A DNA stretch of 40,431 bases from Azohydromonas sediminis (GCF_003574675.1 NZ_QOAZ01000031.1:1-40431); one strand, 5' to 3'; numbered from the stretch's first letter, positions 30,732-39,677 are shown. Notes: generated by a model not told the origin, from the letters alone. Numbers and translations are program-made.

Positions 30732-32315
30732 TCACTGACGCGCGCCGGCGGGTGGGGATGGGTCGGTGGCCGCCGGGCCGATCGGCGGCGACGCGTCGGT
30801 CGCGGCCGGACCGGTCGGCGGGGCTGCGTTCGTCGGCGCCGGACCGATTGGAGGCGACGAGTCGGTGGCGGCCGGGCCGATCGGCGGCGACGCGTCCGTG
30901 GCCGCCGGCCCGATCGGCGCGGACGCATCGGTGGCGGCCGGGCCGATCGCGGGCGCGCCGCCCGGGAGCACGGGCGACGACCGCCCAGCCTGCGCGGGAG
31001 CGCCGGACGGGGCGACCACCGGCGCGACCTCCGCCGGCGCGGCGCGTATCGCGTCGCGGATCCCGAGCGACAGGGGCGGAACGTAGGCGATGACCGCCAG
31101 GCAGCCGAGCACCACGAGCACGAAGGGCCCCAGGTGCGTGACGATGCGCTCGAGCGGGATCTGCGCCACCGTACACGCGGCGAACAGATTGACGCCGAAC
31201 GGCGGCGTGATCATGCCCAGCGCCAGGTTCACCACCATGATGATCCCGAAGTGGACGGGGTCGATGCCGAAGTGCACGGCCACGGGAACCAGGATCGGCG
31301 CGAGCACGATGATGGCGGCCGACGTCTCGATGAACATCCCGATCACGAACAGCGCCGCGTTGATGCCGAGCAGGAACCAGGCCGGCGAATCGAGCGCATG
31401 CGCCAGCCACCGGCCGATCGCCTCGGGAACGCCCTCGCGCGTGATGATCAGCGCGAACAGGCCGGCGTTGGCGATGATGAACATGATCACCGCACTCGAA
31501 AGCACCGACTTCTTGAGGATGGGCAGCAGGTCCCGCAGCCCGAGTTCGCGGTGGATCACCAGCCCGACCAGCAGCGCGTAGAACACTGCGACGACCGAGG
31601 CCTCTGTCGGCGTGAATACCCCGCCGTAGATGCCCCCAAGGATGATGAAGGGCATCAGCAGCGCCCAGCCCGCGTCCATCGTCGCACGCAGCACCGGCAG
31701 CCGCCCATCACCGTCCTGCTTGCCCCAGCCCTTGATGCGGCAGTAGACGTGCACGAAGAGCATCAGCGTCACGCCGATCAGGATGCCGGGGCCGATGCCG
31801 GCGAGGAACAGATCACCGATCGATACCTCGGCCGCCACGCCGAACAGGATCATCGGGATCGAAGGCGGAATCACCACGCCGAGTTCGGCCGAAGTGGCCT
31901 GCAGCGCGGCCGCGTAGCTGGTGGGGTAGCCGTGGCGGATCAGCGCCGGGATGAGGATTGCGCCGATCGCGAAGGTCGTCGCCACCGACGAGCCCGACAC
32001 CGCAGCGAAGATCATGCAGGTCAGCACGGTGGTCATCGGCAGTCCCCCCTGCACGCCGCCCACCAGCGACTTCGCAAACTCGACCAGCCGCCGCGAGATG
32101 CCGCTGGCCTCCATCAGGTTTCCGGCGAGGATGAAGAAGGGGATGGCCGCGAGGGGGAACTTGTCGATCGCGGTGAACATCTCCTTGGGCGCGATGATCA
32201 GCCGCGACGGATCGAAGAGCGCCAAGCCCAGAATCGCAGAGCTGCCGATCGAGACGGCGATCGAGATGCTGAAGGCGAAGCACAGCAGCATCGTGAAGAG
32301 CAAGGTGGAGGACAT
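30732..32315 (-). CDS. dctM: TRAP transporter large permease DctM, with repeat tail
   Basis: DctM is the 12-helix permease that carries the substrate across the inner membrane using the sodium gradient, with DctP and DctQ. The first 435 or so residues are a typical DctM, with many hydrophobic segments and family motifs such as AAIPFFILAGNLMEASGIS and NLALGMITPPFGVNLF. The last 90 or so are not: an A/P-rich linker is followed by six 11-residue repeats (GPAATDASPPI type), making the protein 527 aa against the usual 425-440. The ATG at 32315 is 66 bases after dctQ. Confidence 0.93.
   Translation of the reverse strand: MSSTLLFTMLLCFAFSISIAVSIGSSAILGLALFDPSRLIIAPKEMFTAIDKFPLAAIPFFILAGNLMEASGISRRLVEFAKSLVGGVQGGLPMTTVLTCMIFAAVSGSSVATTFAIGAILIPALIRHGYPTSYAAALQATSAELGVVIPPSIPMILFGVAAEVSIGDLFLAGIGPGILIGVTLMLFVHVYCRIKGWGKQDGDGRLPVLRATMDAGWALLMPFIILGGIYGGVFTPTEASVVAVFYALLVGLVIHRELGLRDLLPILKKSVLSSAVIMFIIANAGLFALIITREGVPEAIGRWLAHALDSPAWFLLGINAALFVIGMFIETSAAIIVLAPILVPVAVHFGIDPVHFGIIMVVNLALGMITPPFGVNLFAACTVAQIPLERIVTHLGPFVLVVLGCLAVIAYVPPLSLGIRDAIRAAPAEVAPVVAPSGAPAQAGRSSPVLPGGAPAIGPAATDASAPIGPAATDASPPIGPAATDSSPPIGPAPTNAAPPTGPAATDASPPIGPAATDPSPPAGARQ
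30747..30944 (-). repeat. Six tandem 33-base repeats encoding GPAATDASPPI-type units in dctM
   Basis: Six consecutive 33-base units encode, in order from the dctM side, GPAATDASAPI, GPAATDASPPI, GPAATDSSPPI, GPAPTNAAPPT, GPAATDASPPI and GPAATDPSPPA. Variation is mostly point-like, and the phase is preserved. The array ends 4 codons before the stop. Being exact multiples of 33 bases, copies can be gained or lost without a frameshift. Confidence 0.9.
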
Positions 32316-32352
32316 CGCGTTGCCGTCGTCGGATTGGTTGGCGCGCGCCCGC

Positions 32353-32370
32353 CGCGGCCGTGCGGCCGCG
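32353..32370 (-). promoter_or_regulatory. GC hairpin in the dctQ-dctM gap
   Basis: CGCGGCCG and CGGCCGCG form a perfect stem with a 2-base centre in the 66-base gap between dctQ and dctM. It could tune relative expression or stabilise the mRNA 3' of dctQ. There is no T-run. Confidence 0.35.
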
Positions 32371-32381
32371 ACGCCAAGCGC

Positions 32382-32873
32382 TCACTGTGCGGTGCCGAGT
32401 TCTTCGTTCCTCGGATCGAGGAAGTTCGCGGTCACGGCGAGCATCGAGAGCAGCGCGCCCACGGGCAGCGCGAGGTAGGCCCAGCCCATCGACATGTCGA
32501 TGCTGGCGAAGGTCTGGAAGCGCACGCGCCAGGCCAGGTCGATGCCATACCAGGCGATCACGGTCAGATAGGCGAGCGACACGCCGGCGATCCCCAGGCG
32601 CACGTAGCGCAGCCACGCGCCACGCGAAAGCCTGAGCATCAGGTCCACCGACACGAGCGCGCCTCGCCTGAACGCGGCTGCGGTGCCCAGCATCACCATC
32701 CAGATCAGCAGCCGGCGCATCGCCTCTTCGGTCCAGGTGGACGGTTCCTCGAGCAGGAAACGGCTGACCACCTGCCACAGGCCGAGCGCGGCCACCAGTG
32801 CCAGCAGCAGCGCGGCGAGCAGCAGCGCCAGCCCGCTGAGGCGGCGGTCGAGGGAGAGGATCAGGGATCTCAC
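32382..32873 (-). CDS. dctQ: TRAP transporter small permease DctQ
   Basis: The 163-aa protein has the four membrane segments of DctQ: about residues 12-35 (rich in L and A), 50-65 (around LLIWMVMLGTAAAF), 87-110 (LGIAGVSLAYLTVIAWYG) and 127-148 (MGWAYLALPVGALLSMLAV), with the conserved TWTEEAMRRLL between the first two. It partners DctM in the inner membrane. I use the GTG at 32873 (VRSLILSLDRRLSG), which gives the family length; longer readings continue as noise over the dctP end. It follows dctP by 76 bases. Confidence 0.9.
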   Translation of the reverse strand: MRSLILSLDRRLSGLALLLAALLLALVAALGLWQVVSRFLLEEPSTWTEEAMRRLLIWMVMLGTAAAFRRGALVSVDLMLRLSRGAWLRYVRLGIAGVSLAYLTVIAWYGIDLAWRVRFQTFASIDMSMGWAYLALPVGALLSMLAVTANFLDPRNEELGTAQ

Positions 32874-32911
32874 GGCAACTCCCGCACGTGCAGCAACGAG
32901 GGGTCGGCAGG

Positions 32912-32936
32912 CCGCGGCCGCGCAGGGCGGCCGCGG
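32912..32936 (-). terminator. Strong hairpin between dctP and dctQ
   Basis: CCGCGGCCGC and GCGGCCGCGG pair perfectly around a 5-base loop, in the 76-base gap right after the dctP stop. There is no U-run, so full termination is not expected. A hairpin here would protect the dctP mRNA and could reduce read-through, giving more binding protein than membrane subunits, a pattern known for transporters. Confidence 0.5.
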
Positions 32937-32949
32937 GCGACACCTGGGC

Positions 32950-33927
32950 TTACTTGACCGCCTGGATCGCAGCGATGCGATCCGCACCGAACTCCTTCGC
33001 GTACTCGGGGAACACGGTCGCGACCGCCTTGCGGAAGCTCTCGCCATCCACCTTCTCGACGACCTGCATGCCGTCCTTGCGAAGCTGTGCGATGCCGTTG
33101 GCCTCGTCGTCGTTGACCTTCTTGCGCTGCGCAGCGGCGCCCTTGCGTGCGGCCTCGACGAAGACCTTCTTGTCGGCGTCCGACAGCTTGTTCCACACCG
33201 CCGGCGACAGGATGATCACCGCGGGCGAGTACACGTGGCCGGTGAGCGACAGATGCTTCTGGACCTGGGCGAACTTCGCCGAGAGGATCACCGGGATCGG
33301 GTTCTCCTGGCCATCGACCGTGCCCTGCTGCAAGGCGGTGAACAGCTCGGGGAAGGGCATCGGCGTGGGCAGGATGCCGAAGGTCTTGTACCCGTCCATG
33401 TGCACCTTGTTCTCCATGGTGCGCATCTTCAGGCCCTTCGCGTCTTCGGCCTTGACGATCGGCCGCTTGTTGTTGGTCATGTGCCGAAAGCCGTTCTCGG
33501 TCCATGCCAGGCCGATCAGGTTCTTGGCCCGCATCTTGGCGAGCAGGTCCTCTCCGATCGGGCCGTCGAGGGTCTTGCGCGCGTGGTCGTAGCCGCGGAA
33601 CAGGAAGGGAATGTCGACGATCTTCACCTCGGGCACGAAGTTGCCGAGCGGCCCCGTGGAGGTGTTGACCAGGTCGAGCGTGCCGAGCTGCACGGCCTCG
33701 ATCATCTCGCGCTCGCCGCCGAGCGCCGAGCTCGGGAATTGCTGGCACTTGTAGCGACCCTGCGTGCCCTTCTCCATCTCGTCGCAGAACACAGTGGAGC
33801 CGACGCCGTAGTGCGACTCCTTCGAGGTGGCGTAGCCGATCTTCAGCACGGTCTGCGCCTGCGCGGCGCCGATCGTGGCGACGGTGGCCGCGACGGCCAG
33901 TGCGATGCGGGTGAGAGTGGTCTTCAT
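32950..33927 (-). CDS. dctP: TRAP transporter periplasmic binding protein DctP
   Basis: The 325-aa protein starts with a clear signal peptide (MKTTLTRIALAVAATVATIG, cleavage likely after AQA) and shows the DctP pattern. LKIGYATSKESHYGVGSTVF is the first strand region, the conserved arginine area lies around LIGLAWTENGFRHMTNN, and TALQQGTVDGQENP is the family signature. It captures the substrate in the periplasm and hands it to DctQM. Its place among LtnD/OtnK/OtnC/OtnI/DenD genes points to a four-carbon sugar acid such as threonate or erythronate. The ATG at 33927 is 29 bases after denD, with GGAGGTAG upstream. Confidence 0.94.
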   Translation of the reverse strand: MKTTLTRIALAVAATVATIGAAQAQTVLKIGYATSKESHYGVGSTVFCDEMEKGTQGRYKCQQFPSSALGGEREMIEAVQLGTLDLVNTSTGPLGNFVPEVKIVDIPFLFRGYDHARKTLDGPIGEDLLAKMRAKNLIGLAWTENGFRHMTNNKRPIVKAEDAKGLKMRTMENKVHMDGYKTFGILPTPMPFPELFTALQQGTVDGQENPIPVILSAKFAQVQKHLSLTGHVYSPAVIILSPAVWNKLSDADKKVFVEAARKGAAAQRKKVNDDEANGIAQLRKDGMQVVEKVDGESFRKAVATVFPEYAKEFGADRIAAIQAVK

Positions 33928-33956
33928 GCTGTCTACCTCCTTGGGTTGGGATGCCC

Positions 33957-34970
33957 TCAACGCGGATGGCGCGTCTGGGCTTGAACGACGGGAACGGTCA
34001 CCGCCTCCGGGTTGTCGCGAACGTACTGGTGCACGATCGCAACGAAGCTCTCGTCGGCCTTCAGGCCCAGCGCGCACGCGCGCCGCGTCTCGAAGCGCGA
34101 GGGCCAGCCGCCGACGATGCGCGCGACGTCCGCATCCGGCTCGAACGTCAGCTTCGACACCGCCGCCTCGCCACCCACCTCGCGCAACGCCTCGATCATC
34201 TGGCGCACGGTGACGGTGAGCGCGGGCAGGTTCATCGCGGTGCGCCCGCCGAAGGCCTCGCGGCTCGCCTCGAACACGGCGATCAGCCCGTCGATCGTGC
34301 TGGCCGGCGAGGCCAGCGCGACCGCCGTGTCGAGGGGCACCGGACAATTCGCCGGCAGGCCCGCCAGCGGCTCTCGGATGACACCCGACAGGAAACCGGA
34401 AGCCGCGGCGTTCGGCCTGCCCGGCCGCACCGACACGGTCATCAGCCGCGCGGCCCGCCCGTCGAGGAAGCCCTTGCGCGTGTAGTCGGCGATCAGCTGC
34501 TCGCAAACGAACTTCTGGATGCCGTACGACGACTGCGGCGTGGGCAGCGTGTCGTCGCGCACCACCGGCGGCAACGCAATCGCCGGGTCCGAGCCGAACA
34601 CCGCGACCGAACTCGCGAAGACGAGCCGCGGCGAGTTGCCGGCGGCACGGCAGGCGTCGAGCAGCGCGCGTGTGGTGTCGAGGTTGGAGCGCATGCCGAG
34701 GTCGAAGTCCGCCTCGCACTCGCCCGAGACCGCCGACGCGAGGTGGAAGACACCTTCGGGTCGCTCGCGCAAGAGCGAGGGAATGCGCTCGAGCAGGTCG
34801 CCCACATCCACGCTCACCCGCGGGTCAGCGAGCAGCGCACGATCCGGCGCGACGCGGTCGGCGAGAATCAAGCGGTCGATCGGGCGGCCGGCCAGCGTGC
34901 CACGCGCTAGCAGCGTGCGCGCGAGCCGCGCCCCGAGGAAGCCCGCACCGCCGGTGATCAGCACCTTCAT
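33957..34970 (-). CDS. denD: D-erythronate dehydrogenase DenD
   Basis: DenD oxidises D-erythronate at C2 to the 2-oxo acid, which OtnI then isomerises. The 337-aa protein is an extended SDR/NAD-epimerase-type enzyme: GGAGFLG (7-13) binds NAD, with S121 in FASSVAVFG and Y149/K153 in SSYGIQKFV as catalytic residues. The C-terminal part ([20 protein letters not shown]) fits the family. The ATG at 34970 overlaps the otnI stop (ATGA). Presence of both denD and ltnD suggests the operon handles more than one C4 acid. Confidence 0.9.
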   Translation of the reverse strand: MKVLITGGAGFLGARLARTLLARGTLAGRPIDRLILADRVAPDRALLADPRVSVDVGDLLERIPSLLRERPEGVFHLASAVSGECEADFDLGMRSNLDTTRALLDACRAAGNSPRLVFASSVAVFGSDPAIALPPVVRDDTLPTPQSSYGIQKFVCEQLIADYTRKGFLDGRAARLMTVSVRPGRPNAAASGFLSGVIREPLAGLPANCPVPLDTAVALASPASTIDGLIAVFEASREAFGGRTAMNLPALTVTVRQMIEALREVGGEAAVSKLTFEPDADVARIVGGWPSRFETRRACALGLKADESFVAIVHQYVRDNPEAVTVPVVQAQTRHPR

Positions 34971-35755
34971 CGTTGGGAGTCCTTCCAGCGCGCGAACCAG
35001 CCGAGGCCGGCCGAGGTGCCGGCGCGAGGACGATACTCGCAGCCGATCCAGCCCGGGTAGCCCAGCGCGTCGAGCTTTTCGAACAGGTACGTGTAGTTGA
35101 CCTCGCCAACGTCGGGCTCGTGCCGCTCGGGCACGCCGGCGACCTGAATGTGCCCGACGCCGGCTGCATGCTTCTCGTAGCGGTGCAGCAGATCACCCTC
35201 GACGATCTGGCAGTGGTAGAAGTCCATCTGCACCTTCAGGTTCGGCTCGCCCACCTCCTCGCGGATCGAGTGCGCATCGTCCTGCGTGGAGAGGAAATAG
35301 CCGGGGATGTCGCGATGGTTGATCGGCTCGATCAGCACCGTGATGCCGTCGGGCGCGAGCATGCGCGCCGCGCGACGCAGGTTCGCCACGTAGGTCGCGC
35401 GCATCTCGGAGCGGTCCGCGCCCGGCGCGGCGATCCCGGCCATCGCGTGCAGGCGGGTGCAGCAGGTGGCGAGCGCGTAGGCGCCCGCTCGACGCACCCC
35501 CTGCTCGAACTCGGCCTCGCGGCCCGGCAGTGCCGCGAGGCCGCGCTCGCCCGCGTCGAAGTCTCCGGGCGGCATGTTGAACAGCGCCTGCGTCAGGCCG
35601 TTCGCCCTCAGCCGCGCGGCGATCTCGGCGGGCGGCCACGCGTAGGGGAACAGGAACTCGACACCCGTGAAGCCATCGGCGGCCGCCGCACCGAAGCGGT
35701 CGAGGAACTCGTGCTCGCCGTACATCATCGAGAGGTTGGCTGCGAAGCGGGGCAT
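34967..35755 (-). CDS. otnI: 2-oxo-tetronate isomerase OtnI
   Basis: OtnI interconverts 2-oxo- and 3-oxo-tetronate, the step between the dehydrogenases and the kinase. The 262-aa protein is a xylose-isomerase-like TIM barrel of the hydroxypyruvate isomerase family. Metal-binding residues are visible: E143 in [13 protein letters not shown]178 and H181 in [13 protein letters not shown], and E240 in GCEYRP. The ATG at 35755 ([17 protein letters not shown]) is typical for the family. It lies 13 bases after otnC and overlaps denD. Cytoplasmic. Confidence 0.92.
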   Translation of the reverse strand: MPRFAANLSMMYGEHEFLDRFGAAAADGFTGVEFLFPYAWPPAEIAARLRANGLTQALFNMPPGDFDAGERGLAALPGREAEFEQGVRRAGAYALATCCTRLHAMAGIAAPGADRSEMRATYVANLRRAARMLAPDGITVLIEPINHRDIPGYFLSTQDDAHSIREEVGEPNLKVQMDFYHCQIVEGDLLHRYEKHAAGVGHIQVAGVPERHEPDVGEVNYTYLFEKLDALGYPGWIGCEYRPRAGTSAGLGWFARWKDSQR

Positions 35756-35768
35756 CGACAGGACTCCT

Positions 35769-36437
35769 CTACCAGCGCGCGCCGAACTCGCGGCGCAGCT
35801 GGTCGATCTGCTCTTCGGTGAGCAGCCGCACGCGCTTGCCGTCGAGCTGTAGGAAGAGCCGGGCGGTGGCCTCGAGCTCCTCCATCGCATACGCGGCGGC
35901 CTCGATCGAGTCACCGCTCACCACCGGGCCGTGATTGGCGAGCAGCACCGCCGCGTGCTCGCCGGCGAGCTCACGAATCGCGTCGGCCACGCGCGGATCG
36001 CCCGGGCGGAAGTAAGGCACCAGCGGCAGGCGCCCGACCTTCATCACGTAATACGCGGTGAGCGCGGGCAGCACGCTGCGCGGATCGATGCCCTCGAGCA
36101 CCGACACCGCCACCGCGTAGTGCGAGTGCAAGTGAACGATCGCGCGCGCCGCCCCGCGCCGCTGGTACACGGCGGTGTGCAGGGGCTGCTCCTTGGTGGG
36201 CGCGTCGCCGCAGAGCAGCCGCCCGTCGAAGCCGACCTTCGAAAGGCGCGCCGGGTCGAGCTCACCGAGGCAGGCGTTGGTGGGCGTGAACAGCCAGCCG
36301 TCGTCGAGCTGCACCGAGAGGTTGCCCGAACTGCCCGCGGTGAGGCCGCGCGCGTACAGCGAGCGGCCGATCTCGCACAGGCGCTCGCGGGCGCGCTGCT
36401 CGGCGGGGCTCATCGGGCGGGGGCTCGCGGCGCTCAC
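35769..36437 (-). CDS. otnC: 3-oxo-tetronate 4-phosphate decarboxylase OtnC
   Basis: OtnC is a class II aldolase-fold, zinc-dependent enzyme that decarboxylates 3-oxo-tetronate 4-phosphate to dihydroxyacetone phosphate, which enters glycolysis. [13 protein letters not shown] is the phosphate-binding region, E83 in TKEQPLH the expected acid/base, and H102/H104 in VHLHSHY with the later NHGPVV histidine the zinc ligands. I use the GTG at 36437, which overlaps the otnK stop (GTGA) and has GGGGAG upstream, giving 222 aa. The ATG at 36413 ([12 protein letters not shown]) gives 214 aa and is a fair alternative. Confidence 0.9.
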   Translation of the reverse strand: MSAASPRPMSPAEQRARERLCEIGRSLYARGLTAGSSGNLSVQLDDGWLFTPTNACLGELDPARLSKVGFDGRLLCGDAPTKEQPLHTAVYQRRGAARAIVHLHSHYAVAVSVLEGIDPRSVLPALTAYYVMKVGRLPLVPYFRPGDPRVADAIRELAGEHAAVLLANHGPVVSGDSIEAAAYAMEELEATARLFLQLDGKRVRLLTEEQIDQLRREFGARW

Positions 36438-37741
36438 CGGCCCGCTCCCCGCGCGGTCGAGGACGCGGCCGCAGCGCCAGCCTCGCCCGACATCGCGAAC
36501 GCGTCGGCGAAGAAGTCGGGGCCGCCGAAGTTGCCCGACTTCAGCGCGAGCCACAGGGGACGCCCCTCGGCCTGCGTCCACGGAACGCCGGGCGCGATCG
36601 TCGGGCCGATGCGAAGCTGTGCGACGCCGAGCGCCTGCACGACTGCGCCGGAAGTCTCCCCGCCCGCAACCACCAGCCGCCGCACACCCGCCTCGACCAG
36701 CCCCTGCGCGACGCGCGCCAGGCACCGCTCAACCAGCTCCCCGGCGCGCGCGGCGCCCAGCTCGCGCTGAACCGCCGACACCTCGTCGTGCTCGGCGGTT
36801 GCGTAGACCAGCGGCGCCTGGCCTTCGGCGAGCCGGGCGCGCGCCCATTCGAGCGCGGCGGCAGCGAGGTCGCGCCCGGCAGCGAGCTTGCGCGGATCGA
36901 GCCGCAGGCCGGGCCTGCCGCCCGCGAGCCAGCGCGCTACCTGGCCGTTGGTGGCCACCGAGCACGAGCCCGACAGCACCGCGGCGCCGCCCCCCACCGG
37001 ATCGAGCCGCGCCGCGTCGCCTTGCTGGCGCAGCCAGCCGCGCGCACGGTAGTTTCGCGGCAGCCCGAGCGCCACGCCCGACCCCGCAGTGATCAGCGGC
37101 ATGCCGTCGCAGGCCGCACCGATCGCGAGCAGGTCGGTGTCGGACGTCGCGTCCACGATCGCGATGCGCGCGCCCTCGGCGCGCAGCGCGTCGAAGCGCG
37201 CGCGGATCGCCTCAGCACCCTGGGCGACCACGTCGTAGCGCACCAGGCCCACCTTCGACGGCGTCTGCGCCTGCAGCACGCGGACCAGGTTCGAGTCGGT
37301 CATCGGCGTGAGCGGATGGGTGCGCATGCCCGATTCCGACAGCAGCTCGTCACCGACGAACAGATGTCCGCGAAAGACGCTGCGGCCATTCTCGGGAAAG
37401 GCCGGACAGGCGATCGTGAAGTCGGTGCCCAGACGCTGCATCAGCGCGTCGGCCACCGGACCGATGTTTCCGGCCGGCGTGGAGTCAAAGGTGGAGCAGT
37501 ATTTGAAGTAGAACTGCCGCGCGCCGCCGGCACGCAGCCAGTCGAGCGCGGCCAGCGACGCGCGCACCGCGTCGGCTGCGGGCACGGTGCGCGACTTCAG
37601 CGCCACCACCACCGCATCCGCGTCGGGCGCCGGCCCCTGCGGCACGCCGATCACCTGCACGGTGCGCATGCCGTTGCGCACCAGCATGCTCGCCGCGTCG
37701 GTGGCGCCGGTGAAGTCGTCGGCGACGACGCCCAGGATCAC
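36434..37741 (-). CDS. otnK: 3-oxo-tetronate kinase OtnK (DUF1537 family)
   Basis: OtnK phosphorylates 3-oxo-tetronate with ATP. The 435-aa protein has the DUF1537 two-domain layout. The N-terminal half contains VVADDFTGATDAASML, FYFKYCSTFDSTPAGNIGP and FTIACPAFPENGRSVFRGHLFVGDELLSES. The C-terminal nucleotide-binding half contains VAGGETSGAVVQAL and LALKSGNFGGPDFF. The GTG at 37741 overlaps the ltnD stop (GTGA); the longer open frame upstream is antisense-like noise over ltnD. It overlaps otnC downstream. All three conserved blocks are intact. Confidence 0.93.
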   Translation of the reverse strand: MILGVVADDFTGATDAASMLVRNGMRTVQVIGVPQGPAPDADAVVVALKSRTVPAADAVRASLAALDWLRAGGARQFYFKYCSTFDSTPAGNIGPVADALMQRLGTDFTIACPAFPENGRSVFRGHLFVGDELLSESGMRTHPLTPMTDSNLVRVLQAQTPSKVGLVRYDVVAQGAEAIRARFDALRAEGARIAIVDATSDTDLLAIGAACDGMPLITAGSGVALGLPRNYRARGWLRQQGDAARLDPVGGGAAVLSGSCSVATNGQVARWLAGGRPGLRLDPRKLAAGRDLAAAALEWARARLAEGQAPLVYATAEHDEVSAVQRELGAARAGELVERCLARVAQGLVEAGVRRLVVAGGETSGAVVQALGVAQLRIGPTIAPGVPWTQAEGRPLWLALKSGNFGGPDFFADAFAMSGEAGAAAASSTARGAGR

Positions 37742-38664
37742 CGGCCTGCCCCCTCGCCACCGGACGCTGCCGCGGCCGGCAGCTCGATGCCGGCCAGTGC
37801 CGCGAACATCTTGATGACCGACGCATCGTCGTCGCCGCCGTGGCCCAGCGCCGCCGTGGCGAGGTACATCTGGTGCGCGGCCGAAGCGAGCGGCAGCGGA
37901 AAGGTGAGCTTGCGCGCTGCATCGAGCACGATGCCGAGGTCCTTCACGAAGATGTTCACCGCCGACAGCGGCGTGTAGTCGCCGTCGAGGATGTGCGGCA
38001 CACGGTTCTGGAACATCCAGCTCATGCCCGCCGAGTTGCAGATCACGTCGTAGAGCGCACGCGGCTCGGCGCCCGCACGGATGCCCAGCGCCATCGCCTC
38101 GCAGGCCGCGGCAATGTGCACTCCGGCCAGGTGCTGGTTGACCATCTTCACCGTGGAGCCGATGCCCGGCGCTTCGCCCAGGCGATAGACCTTGCCGGCG
38201 ATCGCGTCGAGCAGCGCGGCGGCCTTGTCGAAGGCCTCGGCCGGCCCCGAGCCCATCACCGTCATCTGTCCTTCGGCAGCCTTGCATGCGCCACCCGACA
38301 CCGGGCCGTCGATCATCAGCACGCCGTGCTCGGCGAGGCGCTGAGCCCACTGCGGCGGCAGCGCGGGATCGACAGTGGCCGACGCGATCACGACCGAGCC
38401 CGGGCGCATGCCCGGCACCAGCCCGCCCTCGCCGAAGAGCACCTGCTCGGTCTGGGCCGCGTTCACGACGAGCACGAGTACCACGTCGCAGGCAGCGGCC
38501 AGATCCGCGGGCCGCCGCGCGATCCGGCCGCCTTCGGCGGCGAAGCGCGCGAGGACTTCCTCGCGGGTGTCGAAGCCCCAGGTGGCCAGCCCCTTGCGCA
38601 ACACCGAGGTGGCCGCGCCCCACCCCATCGACCCCAGCCCGATCACACCCACGGTGTTCGTCAT
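37738..38664 (-). CDS. ltnD: L-threonate dehydrogenase LtnD
   Basis: LtnD oxidises L-threonate at C2 with NAD. The 308-aa protein is a 3-hydroxyisobutyrate dehydrogenase-type enzyme: GLGSMG (9-14) binds NAD, DGPVSGG (119-125) is the substrate loop, and K173 with N176 in STVKMVNQHLAG is the catalytic pair. Its ATG at 38664 overlaps the stop of the GntR regulator (ATGA), and its stop overlaps otnK. Related enzymes act on other beta-hydroxyacids, so the substrate is assigned mainly from the otnK-otnC-otnI-denD neighbours. Confidence 0.9.
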   Translation of the reverse strand: MTNTVGVIGLGSMGWGAATSVLRKGLATWGFDTREEVLARFAAEGGRIARRPADLAAACDVVLVLVVNAAQTEQVLFGEGGLVPGMRPGSVVIASATVDPALPPQWAQRLAEHGVLMIDGPVSGGACKAAEGQMTVMGSGPAEAFDKAAALLDAIAGKVYRLGEAPGIGSTVKMVNQHLAGVHIAAACEAMALGIRAGAEPRALYDVICNSAGMSWMFQNRVPHILDGDYTPLSAVNIFVKDLGIVLDAARKLTFPLPLASAAHQMYLATAALGHGGDDDASVIKMFAALAGIELPAAAASGGEGAGR

Positions 38665-39434
38665 GCGTTCGTCCCCGAGCCGGTCGCGGCGGCGCGCCTG
38701 GCAGCCCGGGGTCGCACACGGCGCGCCTGGATGCCTTCGCGGATGCGCCGCGCCGCGTTGTGCATGTGGGTGGCCGCCGCCGCTCTGGCTCGAGCGGCGT
38801 CGCCCTCGAAGATCGCCCGCGCGAGCTCGCGGTGCTCGTCGCGCACCTGCTGCGCGAAGTCGTCGCGCCGGGCTTCGTTGGCGCGCGTGACGGCCACTGC
38901 TGCCCGCACGTACTGATCGAGGAAGCCGAGCAGGCGGCCGAACTGGGGGTTGCCGCTCGCGTCGGCGATCCGGCGATGGAAGGCGACGTCCTCGGCCACG
39001 CCGTCACCGCCAGCGTCGACCGCGGCGTCGATCGCCTCGCAAGCGTCGAGGATCGCCCGGCGTGTGGCCGCATCGGCCCTCTCGGCCGCCAAACCGGCGG
39101 CCTCGGACTCGAGCGCGCGGCGCACCTCGAGCACCTCGATCACCGCATCGGACGTGCCCAGCAGCGCGGGATCCAGCAGCAGCGGCCGGTTCGCGGCCGC
39201 CAGCGCGACATAGACGCCACTGCCTTGCCGCGACACCAGCAGACCCGTGGACTTCAGCCGGCTGATCGCCTCGCGCACCACGGTACGCGAAACACCGTAC
39301 TGCTGGACCAGCTTGGCCTCGGTCGGCAGCGCGTCGCCCGGTGAGAGCTCCCCGCACTCGATCGCCGCCTGCAGCACCGCGGCGAGGCGATCCGACAGGC
39401 GGACGGGAGGCTGGAGCACGCCGAGGTCACTCAT
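38661..39434 (-). CDS. GntR/FadR-family transcriptional regulator
   Basis: This 257-aa protein is the likely local regulator of the acid-sugar operon. The N-terminal winged helix has the GntR signature (LSPGDALPTEAKLVQQYGVS, then RTVVREAISRLKSTGLL), followed by a FADR-type helical ligand-binding domain with the metal-binding pattern D...H (EDVAFHRRIADASGN) and H later (VRDEHRELARAI and THMHNAARRI). The tail is arginine-rich. The ATG at 39434 (MSDLGVLQPPVRLSDRL) is chosen because the longer frame adds sequence without a family match. It is the first gene and is overlapped by ltnD, suggesting autoregulation with release by a pathway acid. Confidence 0.9.
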   Translation of the reverse strand: MSDLGVLQPPVRLSDRLAAVLQAAIECGELSPGDALPTEAKLVQQYGVSRTVVREAISRLKSTGLLVSRQGSGVYVALAAANRPLLLDPALLGTSDAVIEVLEVRRALESEAAGLAAERADAATRRAILDACEAIDAAVDAGGDGVAEDVAFHRRIADASGNPQFGRLLGFLDQYVRAAVAVTRANEARRDDFAQQVRDEHRELARAIFEGDAARARAAAATHMHNAARRIREGIQARRVRPRAARRAAATGSGTNA

Positions 39435-39440
39435 CTGATC

Positions 39441-39469
39441 ATCGTACAAATTGCCGCCGCGGTTGTCTT
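39441..39469 (-). promoter_or_regulatory. Possible promoter of the acid-sugar operon
   Basis: On the minus strand AAGACA (39469-39464) and TACGAT (39446-39441) are 17 bases apart. The -10 box ends only 6 bases before the regulator's ATG, which would make the transcript leaderless; no ribosome binding site is visible there. The overlapping GATGATCAGATG is partly symmetric around TGATCA and may be the GntR operator. The rest of 39,470-39,677 holds no gene I can support. Confidence 0.3.
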
Positions 39470-39677
39470 GCCGCGGCGCACAACGGACGCAGAACTCCAC
39501 GCGCATTCCCGTCGGCGCCGCACGGCGCGAACATCAACCGGAAGGACTCGCGCAACGGGGCAAGTGGTTCACAATACCGATGCACAAAGCGCAGCCGATG
39601 CCGACTTAAGTCCTTGATTTTCTTGGGATAGCGGCAGGAGCTGGAGATCCTCCTCGTCTCCACCACCCCACACCCGC

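Noticed and set aside
30732-31086. Plus-strand ORF with the repeated peptide AAGPIGGDASV
   Set aside because: It is the antisense reading of the dctM repeat array; the repeats have meaning only in the dctM frame, which continues from a clear permease.
39625-39665. Sequence ending GTCTCCACCA resembling a tRNA or tmRNA 3' end, a possible attachment site
   Set aside because: No T-loop TTCGA-type sequence and no cloverleaf partner upstream; no integrase nearby.
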